Source of the DNA: Cristatella mucedo
Lineage: Eukaryota > Bryozoa > Phylactolaemata > Cristatellidae
Reading direction: 5' to 3'
Assembly: GCA_009760855.2 (NCBI GenBank)
Contig: WPIO01000148.1
Location: 474,001-538,000 of the forward strand
DNA length: 64,000 nucleotides
This document shows, piece by piece, positions 32,401 to 64,000 of the stretch. The translations under genes were made by a program, and so were the position numbers. Numbering within the stretch: the stretch's first letter is position 1; the number at the start of each line of letters is the position of its first letter. The notes beneath the pieces are model-generated. The model was not told the origin of the DNA. It worked only from the letters and a program-made list of their open reading frames with translations, and did not search any database.

Positions 32401-34372
32401 GGGTCTAGAGGACTTGTACCCATCTCAGACAAGGAGATAACTTTGAGATCAGGTCAGCAGAGGCAGTCTTGAAGGGGCAGCATTGAAGCAGAGCACCAGT
32501 GGGACCAGTGGGCACCGGTGACCCCTATTACTTACTGCACAGGCAGGAGCCACCTGCAAGGAGCCACAGAAAACTAGGCAAATGCTGAAGCAAATGCTCA
32601 ACGAACTCTCTAATGTCAAGCAGCAAGGATGCCGGAGACAGCCTGAGGTGGTAGAAAAAGATCAAAAGACATTTGAGATGAGTGCCATCAGCAAAGAGAA
32701 CCTCGACTGTGCTTGGCAGCATCGTCGGAATGAGGAAGAGTACAGACTACATCAAGGTGACCCAAAAGCTGATCCCTTGGGCAGATCCCATTATACACAG
32801 GCTCATCATCGGATGACCGGTGACTACTGATATCTGCTCGAAAAGAACTTGGTGGCGATTCACATACGTATGCAGATAGATGAATGATGAACCACACTTT
32901 TTGAGCAGCATGTACCGACCATAGCAAGTAATACACTACAGCAATAAGACTATAAGCTATTCCTTCGTGGCCTAGTCCTAACACCAAGCTTTCTGCACAC
33001 AGTTTTTCAAGACATCTTGCAGGTGAAGAAATTCACAACGACGGAGTCTCGAGTTTGGAAAGGCCCACTATTGCCTTCGGCCTGATGTAGCTGGCCAGCA
33101 ACACACTGAACCTAGCTCATCATTAACATAGCAGATAATTCAGCGCCGACACCCTTTAAGTCATTAGCATGAGCAAAAATTTAGTAAAATTCGTTACACT
33201 AGATCAACGGTGGAGGCTATCAGAGCCGAGCTATCGGCAGTAGCAGAGCCGAGCCATCGGCAGTAGCAGACACAGGCGCAGAGAAGGCAACGGCTGCTAT
33301 GAACTGACTGGACACTAGCTCTTATAGCCGATACAGAACGTATACAACGAACTTGCCGCTCAGGGGTCGGCAGAGAAGATGGCTCTTAGGCGGCACTATC
33401 TGCCTTCGGGTGTCGGCACGTAGGAAAGCTAGCTTGCACACATATTGGCTTGCAGGCACGATCTGGATGCTTAATGGCCTATCTAGTGTTAAGACGATCC
33501 CCTGCCCATCGAAGCAATGCGCACAACATGCGATGACAGGGCTCAATGCCAAGGACAAGGGGTCACCAATGGCCAGGTGACTGGCATCACGATACTGGAA
33601 TCCAAGGTTCCATACTAGAATACTCGTCTCACGACAGCAGGAGCTCTAGGGACCGAACCAGAACCAGGGTGGCCTAACGATTGCTTCCAGCAACTTCCGG
33701 GCGAATAAATGACCGCATTGCCTATTGGCCAATGGAGATAGAGATTTACTGGGCTCTGGCATTCCTGCAAATAGTCATCAGAACTATTTTTTAGTTTTGC
33801 TTATAGTGCTGCCATGCAACTTGACAACATCCAACATGAATGGCAGAACCCAGTGAGTGCCTAGTTTTTCGCTAAAACCCGAGAACGCAGGCGAAGCGAT
33901 GATTGACATACGATCGAGCAGCGCTGGCCAAGGTTCCGGTAGGCTCGGATTCAGCGTCTGTCTGGTCTGGGACAAAGTCCTAGACCCAAGGCAAACGCGC
34001 TCTTACTCTAGTTCGCGTCGGCAATTGTGCCACCAAAGCGGCAAGTGCTGATTTTTTTGCACGCCACGACGAATAGGTCATCGCCAGGACGAGGAGTAGG
34101 TCATCGCAAGGCAAACCATAGAGCTGACTCGCGCTCGGCATATCCGGGCACGAGAACTGTAAGGGCTGCTCTTGCGTCGCGATTGACGAATTTATTCGTC
34201 GTGCTGAAATGACGACCCTGCCTTGCAGCAAGGCCGCCCGACCGGGCGGGCAGCGCGGATTCACAAGAAAACACTCGGTGCTACGCAGAGCTTGGACATA
34301 TAGATTGCCGAACTTACCCTACGAATAAGGCCAGCTTTGCACGACGGAGTCTCTCGGATACTTCATCTGAAT
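32401..34372. other. Intergenic stretch without assigned features
   Basis: No exon or known repeat seen. A short local duplication, CAGAGCCGAG(C)CATCGGCAG, occurs near 33220-33265. Confidence 0.4.
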
Positions 34373-34482
34373 TTGCATTTGTATAGCACCCCAAGAGAAC
34401 TCAATCTCTATCGCAGTGCTTTCCACACATGCCAAAGGGCTCGAGCCCACGACCCGAGTCGTCAGAGGCGAACACCTTAGCC
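34373..34482 (-). mobile_element. tRNA-head/LINE-tail SINE
   Basis: In the minus orientation: TGGCCCAGGGCTAAGGTGTT (A-box region), GTCGTGGGCTCGAGCCC (B-box region), then the LINE-like hairpin AGAGATTGAGTTCTC and GCTATACAAATGC. Confidence 0.7.
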
Positions 34483-34659
34483 CTGGGCCAAACCAGGCAT
34501 GGATGACAGGTGGCTGGAGTGGCTGCGACCAAAGTTTACGCCTACCCTTGCGGACGCACTTTTTTCTTTTCAAAAAGAAGGTGGACACAGTCAGGTATGT
34601 CGGGACCACCAAGTATAACCGACTCACCGGAGTGCAGACGTGCAGACGCCCACACATAA

Positions 34660-35576
34660 GCCTGCGCTAGTAACTCGGGCTAGAATCCAACGATGAGGTA
34701 ATCTGTTTCTAGGCGAAGGTCCGTACGAGGTGAAGGTCGTTGCGCATTAGGTGTGGACGGGTACATCCGGTTTTGTACCCGTCACCCGTCGCGCGTCCAT
34801 CTCTCGAAACTGTTGAGACCAGTTAGACCGTTCTGTCGCATTTAAATATGCATAAAACTAGATAATTCATTTGTATAGCTTGCCGGTGGGTTCATGTACC
34901 GGAGAAATCTTGACTGTCAGAGCGGAAGGGCTCAATGGGATTACCGTCATCGCCGCCGTCAATGAGTATTAGAACCTGACCCAGGGCGAATCATACGCTG
35001 GCTGGCGGCGGCAGACCGACCGAGGGAAAATCCGTGCTTGCGAGAGCGCGCGTGGGCGGAGAGCTGCCAGAGTCACGTGCTGGAGTCGACCGCCACTGCG
35101 GTCGCGTCCGGGGGCGTGACTTGACCGAGTTACCGACGTGAAGGTAACGAACGCATCATCTCCGTCTGTAACTGCACTAGGCCACACAGACTATACATGA
35201 GGATTGTTCGTTCACTTTCGCAATTGGTGAAGCGGTCGAGTTTTGGGTCGGGCACCGACAATCCTGCTTGAGCTACTGGCATGCTACAGAAATAGAATGC
35301 TAAAACGTATCACTTATGCGGGAGGCAGTCGGTCCCACGATAGATATCGACCGAGGAGGACTCATTTCACACCTGCTTTTGCACGGGCCAAAAATTGTTG
35401 GTTGCTTGACGATACAATTCTTCGGAGTGAATCCAACGGACTGCATTCGTTTTCCTTCACTGATAAAGTCGCAGTGACTGATTTCGGGCGCGTTCGTTTA
35501 CTCCTGAGCTTCGTCCAATGCCCCTGCACCTCATATGAACAGCTGATCTCTATGCCGGATTTATATACTGATCTCG
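34660..35576. other. Intergenic stretch without assigned features
   Basis: A 116-codon plus-strand ORF at 35243-35593 was inspected; it has no recognisable domain and runs into a LINE tail, so it is not called. Confidence 0.35.
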
Positions 35577-35640
35577 TTTGTATAGCGCTTTAAGAGAACC
35601 AAATCTCTATCCAGGTGCTCTACAACTCGCTGCAAGTCAA
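35577..35640 (-). mobile_element. LINE 3' hairpin fragment
   Basis: TTTGTATAGCGCTTTAAGAG, then AATCTCTATCCAGGTGC: the antisense of the family tail hairpin only. Confidence 0.55.
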
Positions 35641-35819
35641 TCAATTATCGAGGGCTTAGTGACACGCACGATATAATGGGTAGACTAGCATGCTGAAGTG
35701 TAGTGCTTAAGCCAGTGGGCTAAAGCACTACAAAGAGGCACGCAGGGCCGTCGCTTAGTAACACCTCTAGCCTTAGTAACCTGGGCTAAATAAAAGCAAC
35801 TAGTAGGCCACTGCCAACG

Positions 35820-36365
35820 GCTATGAATGAGGCTGCAAGGCTAGTTTGCAAGACCCAGAAGTTGGACCACGTGTCTCCTTTGCCATAACAGCTAGGATGG
35901 CTGCCGGTTGATCAACGGATACATCGAAGTTCTTACAGCTGATCCACAAGGCCAAGGCCACGGCTTCGGTCCTCCATACTTGGCTGAACTGCTGCACCGG
36001 TTTCAGCCTCTTCGTGTCCTCAGGTGCTAAATCGACAATAAATTAGCTGTTCCATTCCTCCGCTTAAAGACCGTTGGCGACAGAAGCTTTAGCTCTGCAG
36101 GTCCTAGACTGTGGAACTCGCTTCCACGACTCTTACGCAACGACAGCTACTTTCCTGCTGCAGACAATGGCTCATCCTTTTCAGTGGTCCTGAGCTGCCA
36201 CTTACTTTTATGCTACTCACTACTTCAACTGCTCTCCTGACTCTGCTATGGTTCCCACTTTCTCTTTGTTGCATGAGACGAAATCTGTTGGCTACCGAAT
36301 GCGTACCGAAAGCCGCTTAGGCTGTGAGTGTGCTATACAAAACGCTCCAGCGTAACGCTGTCTGT
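35820..36365 (+). mobile_element. LINE family B 3' end copy
   Basis: AAAGACCGTTGGCGACAGAA, CCTAGACTGTGGAACTCGCT, GCTACCGAATGCGTACCGAA and AACGCTGTC: coding C-terminus and 3' UTR. Interrupted frames. Confidence 0.75.
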
Positions 36366-36434
36366 GCTAATTACGACTTGGTAGTCGACGGAAATGCATT
36401 GCTTTATTCGACGTTGGCAATTGCGAAGGTAGGC

Positions 36435-36707
36435 CTAGGTAGGCGTAAACCTATCTGATACAATGACTTCACAGGCAGGCGGCTCGGCTGAGCGCACGGG
36501 CCCTCGCGTCAGCCATCGCCGAGCCACGAGCCAGCTGCCGAGCACGAGCCAGCTCAAACGCCCACGGTGACGCAACAACAGGTACAACACAGCAACACCT
36601 ACGATGACTAGAATGGCATATACAAAGAACACAGGTAGCTGCTCAGCAAGGTAAAGCACACCAGACACACGGTTAGTGGCATGCAAGCAGGCATGCGTGG
36701 GCAGCAC
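36435..36707 (-). CDS. Candidate small single-pass membrane protein ORF
   Basis: A 90-codon ORF with a strong hydrophobic stretch (LPVFFVYAILVIVGVAVLYL) followed by an Arg-rich segment, typical of a membrane anchor with a basic cytoplasmic side. It lies about 0.6 kb beyond the STARD5-like stop on the same strand and may simply be in its 3' UTR or flank. No family recognised and no splice evidence. Confidence 0.18.
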   Translation of the reverse strand: MLPTHACLHATNRVSGVLYLAEQLPVFFVYAILVIVGVAVLYLLLRHRGRLSWLVLGSWLVARRWLTRGPVRSAEPPACEVIVSDRFTPT

Positions 36708-37013
36708 GATCGAGCACGGCCTCCCGACGAGTGCACGGGAAATGAATTTCCGTCGATCGGTTGGCAGTGGGGCTGTAAAGGTCTCCGATACTACAAGTCA
36801 ACGGTATCCAAAACGTCGTCCGAGCAGCAAATGGGGGCAGGAAAGGAAGGAAGGAGGGCGCAGAAATGTCGAAAGACAAACGTTGAGCTGCATAATGCTG
36901 CAACTGCAGCAGCAGCATCACGTCAGCAACAGCAAAGAAAGAAGAAAAGAAACGAAGGTACAGACGGCCGCTGCCGGATGTTCAAGCGATCGACTGAAGT
37001 GCCGGGCGTACAA

Positions 37014-37016
<3 letters not shown>

Positions 37017-37053
<37 letters not shown>

Positions 37054-37061
37054 TCTCTCTA
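37017..37061. repeat. (CT)n microsatellite
   Basis: About 20 CT units with one CCC interruption, downstream of the STARD5-like stop. Confidence 0.9.
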
Positions 37062-37332
37062 GGACAAGTCTCTTCGGCTCTTATAGACAGCAGAAGCTGC
37101 CGGCAGCGGCGGTGGCCAGGACAAAAAAGGGCACAGCGTCGAATGCAAAACAGAGCAGCGTACAGCAAGGTGCATGACAGCGAGGCAGGCTGTCGGCGTG
37201 GAGAGCGTACACCACGTGGACAGCTTTTAGCAGACGAATGTCGAGACAGCCGACGCTTCCACAATGCCACTGCAGCAAGTTAATGAGTGGCCCTGGCCGG
37301 CCGCCGTTCGCTGGGGTGACTGCTTCGACAAA

Positions 37333-60990
<23,658 letters not shown>

Positions 60991-61011
60991 GGTCGGTCGC
61001 AGCCAGTGCAA

Positions 61012-61177
61012 CAGCAGCAGCAGCAGCAGTAACAGCAGCGCGCACGCGGCCGCCCTCAGCCCCAGCTGGTGTGCGCGGTCACAGCGTGGCGTTTAAATAG
61101 CCCTCTCAAGGTCGTTTGCGAGGTGACGACCTTGACATTAGCCGATCGTGCCGTCGTGACCGTCGCGAACTGCACTC
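61012..61177. promoter_or_regulatory. Putative bidirectional promoter between STARD5-like and HAX1-like genes
   Basis: Only 166-187 bp separate the divergent start codons, so both transcription starts should lie here. The segment is GC-rich at the STARD5 end. A TATTTAA element (minus strand, near 61092-61098) is placed suitably for STARD5-like transcription. A 10-bp-arm inverted repeat, TCAAGGTCGT (61106-61115) and its complement (61126-61135), sits centrally and resembles paired nuclear-receptor half-sites. Confidence 0.55.
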
Positions 61178-61224
61178 ATGAACCTGGGCGAATTGCTGAG
61201 GTCTTTTTTCGGTCTTCCGCGGAG
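61178..61224 (+). CDS. HAX1-like: HAX1-like coding exon 1
   Basis: A short first exon: ATG followed by 14 more codons and two bases, ending CCGCGGAG|GTGAGT. It encodes MNLGELLRSFFGLPR, the hallmark HAX1 amino terminus. Intron 1 is about 1.6 kb. Confidence 0.83.
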
Positions 61225-63050
61225 GTGAGTAGACGCTAAGGTGGGCTTCGGCCTATTCCCGATGTAATTGCGTCGTGCAGTGTACCTAGGCGTGAGCTTC
61301 CTGTAAGCTCGCCGGTCTGCAGCTCGACGTCTCCGGGGGCGGCGGAGGTGTTAGCAGGCGCAGACCTTTGCAAAACTTTGAACTAATTTCGCTCCCAGTT
61401 CTCCATGGTATTTTATTTTGGTTTCAATGTGCATGATTGATATGTGATAGCTGTAGCAGACCTCGACAATAACAATCTAGTTGTGCACGCAGTTCTGTTG
61501 GGTAGGTGCCTTCGGGCTCAGCAGCAGCAGTAGCAGCTCAGCAGCAGCAGTAGCTCGCTTCCGTTCATGCAGCCAGTGCCAGTGCCATTGCACCATCCGG
61601 AAGTGGAGCTCCTCGCTCGTTTGTGATGCCGCGTTCATCTTGAAGACGCGGTAATGTTTACTTGCATCCTCTTTTACATGTCACCTCTTTACATTCTCTT
61701 TTTCATGCGTTCGTTAGTACTCACGTCATTGCTGTGCGCCACGGAGCACCATTCTTTTCTTGTCTCCCTACAGACCTGAAAGACAGAGGCAAACCGAAAG
61801 ACCTGAAAGTGCAGTGCATTTTGCCTATGTCTGCCCGTGTCTGCCTCCAGCCTTGTATTACGCCTAGGGACTTGTAGTTGCAGCATCGCTGCTCGCAAGT
61901 ATCAATCCGCCGGCAATGGCGGAACACGGCAGCAATAAAGAGCGCCCCTATCTTAAGATAACAAGTAAGATGCCAATAACCTAGGGAGTGTTGCAGACTT
62001 CCAGCATTAGCCAGGCGTGTGTCGACTCACCTACAACGCCCAGTGCGACGCGGAAATGCTGACCGGGCAAAGGCTCTGGGCGAAACTTCCATCTTTCTCA
62101 ACGCCTAGACTACAACTCATTACCCATTACATGACTTGGGCTTGTATACCGCCTAACCGTGGTATATGACATAACCGGTTCCTACTTGTTATAATTCAGG
62201 AACCGTAAATGTTATTTTGGTAGTCATAATATAGCTAATCTAACCTTTGTCCGTGTCAATATGTTATCACCTTTATCTTTTTCTCTCGAATCCTCTGGAG
62301 ACTCACGTGCATTTAGTGCGCACGCTCCCAGAGCCTGGGAACTGCCCCTCCCTCCCGACCTGCGTCAGAACATCCCCTGACCTGACCACATTTAAAAAGA
62401 ACTTGAAAACACACCTATTTAGGACAGCATGTAGTGGGTCCCTGTGATTCGTCCTTCATGTGCTTACGCGTGCTGACACTGTGCATGCTGCCACTAACCA
62501 CAGTTGCATGCTGACCCTGTGCATGTCACCCCTAACCAAGTTATTCATATTGTGTTGTTTATCAAGCATGATGTTACTCACCATTCAATCGCACTTCTCT
62601 TTGCAGCAAATGTAAAGCGCCTAGAGAGAGATTGAGTTCTCTGAGGGCGCTTTATCAAGTGCATTATTATTATTATTATTATTATCTCTCGCTCGATCCT
62701 TTTTCTCTGCCTCTACCGCTGTGCTTATTTATTAATCGAGCGTAGAAAATGCTGGCTCTTCACGGACTTATGCAGCTGCTCTCTTTGCTGATAATGCCGC
62801 ATTTTTGCTGACAGGCACAGTGCTGACTTTGATAATGGGGGTGAGAACCGAGGATTCTTCAATGACAGTCACTGGGAAACTGATAGATTTGGCTGGGTGC
62901 ACGTTGACGAGGACGAAGTTTTTCCAAATTTCACGTTTGAGGACAATGAATCGTTTAAGGATTTCCAATCTGCATTCAGTCATCTAGAAGATCTCATGAA
63001 TGGATTTCATCAATCGTTCGCACACTTTCGAGGTTTTCCGATGTCGCCAG
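61178..63050 (+). CDS. HAX1-like: HAX1-like gene, 5' part (two coding exons; continues beyond the window)
   Basis: Exons 61178-61224 and 62815-63050 join in phase (AG + G). They encode 94 residues plus a base, then a GTGAGC donor. The N-terminus MNLGELLRSFFGLPRR matches the MS-F-LFR-FFGFPG start of HAX1, and the next segment is acidic (HVDEDEVFPN, TFEDNESF). A later piece, FQSAFSHLEDLMNGFHQSF, resembles the FNSIF region after the acidic box. HAX1 is a mostly disordered mitochondrial/ER-associated anti-apoptotic protein that also binds HS1. The C-terminal half is not in the window; I found no further exon up to 64000. The gene is divergent from the STARD5-like gene and has a LINE copy in intron 1 (62240-62690). 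Confidence 0.83.
62240..62690 (+). mobile_element. LINE family A 3' end in HAX1-like intron 1
   Basis: Encodes LPTCVRTSPDLTTFKKNLKT then 3' UTR, a full hairpin and an (ATT)7 tail. Well preserved and sense to the gene. Confidence 0.88.
62815..63050 (+). CDS. HAX1-like: HAX1-like coding exon 2
   Basis: A 236-bp exon between TTTTTGCTGACAG and GTGAGC. It encodes HSADFDNGGENRGFFNDSHW, then an acidic segment and FHQSFAHFRGFPMSP. The reading frame is set by the exon 1 junction. Confidence 0.85.
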
Positions 63051-64000
63051 GTGAGCTGACTATTTTTCTGCAAAACTGTGTTGCCATGTTACCTCATAAT
63101 TGCATTTTCCCAGACAACAAATCTGCTTGTAGTGTTTATATATTTGGAAGTGTAGCTTTCACTGGCAGTAGTATAGATCAGGGTCCACCTTGATTTTGAA
63201 GTCTGACTTTGCATAAGCTTATGTGGAATGATTTTGAACTACAGGATGTGGTATCAGTAATTGATAGATCAATGCGGGCTGGTGTACACCAGAGGCAGTG
63301 CCATTTAGCTTAGAAACACCCGTGTGTCAACACTATGTCCTCTTGGCTTTGTGGACTTTCAGATGGAGAGATGCTGCACTACGTTTAGCTTGCTAGCATG
63401 TCTCCAATAAATTCACACAGGACCCCATGAGCGTAAGTAGGCTTAAGCTATTTTGCTCACTTTTCCTTGTTTTCTTAAAACTCACAAGACGAAAAGACGT
63501 CCTGTATATGAAAATTTCAAATATTAGTAGGGATCTTGCTTTTCAACATTCTTTGCCAGTGTCGTGTCTTGCTTTTCAATATCTTTGACCAGCCAATCAC
63601 GGTGAATTATCCAAAGGGTTCGCTGATCCCTCCTCCAGCTTTTAGCCGAAGCGGTCAGCTATCCTTGCCTCGCGTGGCATATTTTGCTTGCCTTGGCTAT
63701 TCTTTGGATTCGACCTTTCCCAGCAAGTCTCCTAAGGTCGTATGCTAGAATAATGTTATTCAAACAATCTGCACGTCATTTTGCTTTCAGTCTCACTATT
63801 TTTGTTTTTTAACGAAGTCTTGCAACAAGCTCCATTAGTAGTAATGATAACTCTCTGAGAGCAGCTGCTTGTCACTCGGATGCACTGGGTTGACCTTACG
63901 TTGATCTTTCGTGGGCCCACGTTGACGTTTTGATCGATTCCCTTGCTCTTTAATCGAAATTGAAGTTTACTGCCTGCTGCTACTTGTCCAAAGTTGCTCC
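63051..64000. other. HAX1-like: HAX1-like intron 2 to window end
   Basis: No further HAX1-like exon and no known repeat seen. Confidence 0.4.

Noticed and set aside
35243-35593. 116-codon ORF as a gene
   Set aside because: No recognisable domain; its 3' end runs into a LINE hairpin tail.
36681-37283. 200-codon plus-strand ORF
   Set aside because: Passes through the (CT)n microsatellite as Leu-Ser repeats, shows no domain and lies over the 3' flank of the STARD5-like gene on the other strand.

Overview
This is animal (metazoan) nuclear DNA from a repeat-rich, intron-containing genome. It carries spliced genes for a three-domain PNKP, a STARD5-like START protein and a HAX1-like protein, plus an intronless TMEM121-family gene. 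Introns run up to 13 kb. L2/CR1-type LINE debris, tRNA-derived SINEs and long dinucleotide repeats fill the rest. Nothing looks prokaryotic or viral. The divergence from vertebrate proteins and the repeat spectrum suggest an invertebrate, but I cannot name the species or phylum.

Layout. 1-9.8 kb is mostly decayed LINE/SINE sequence with one Tc1/mariner transposase remnant and one unassigned candidate exon. 9,818-10,792 (-) is an intact single-exon TMEM121-family gene. 10.8-17 kb is more LINE debris, with a 27-bp palindrome and a 74-bp tandem duplication. 17,042-26,935 (-) is a complete four-coding-exon PNKP gene (712 aa predicted) with FHA, phosphatase and kinase domains. 27-37 kb is intergenic, with nested LINE/SINE insertions including one LINE traceable over about 1.5 kb of reverse transcriptase. 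37,333-60,990 (-) is a complete six-exon STARD5-like gene (218 aa predicted), reconstructed from short exons with matching phases. 61,178 to beyond 63,050 (+) is the 5' part of a HAX1-like gene, divergent from the STARD5-like gene across about 170 bp of GC-rich sequence.

The genes are unrelated housekeeping functions: DNA strand-break end repair, lipid/sterol transfer, mitochondrial/apoptotic regulation and a multi-pass membrane protein. Only the STARD5-like/HAX1-like pair appears to share regulatory DNA. The most notable signals are: LINE insertions whose ends lie within a few bases of functional splice sites in two genes; an inverted pair of TCAAGGTCG motifs in the shared promoter; a possible 12-nt in-frame microexon in the STARD5-like gene; and a SINE family with an enlarged hairpin beside its B box, twice joined tail-to-tail with antisense LINE 3' ends.

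All coordinates, splice sites and alignments were derived by eye. Gene identities rest on recognised motifs and remembered family sequences, not on database searches.
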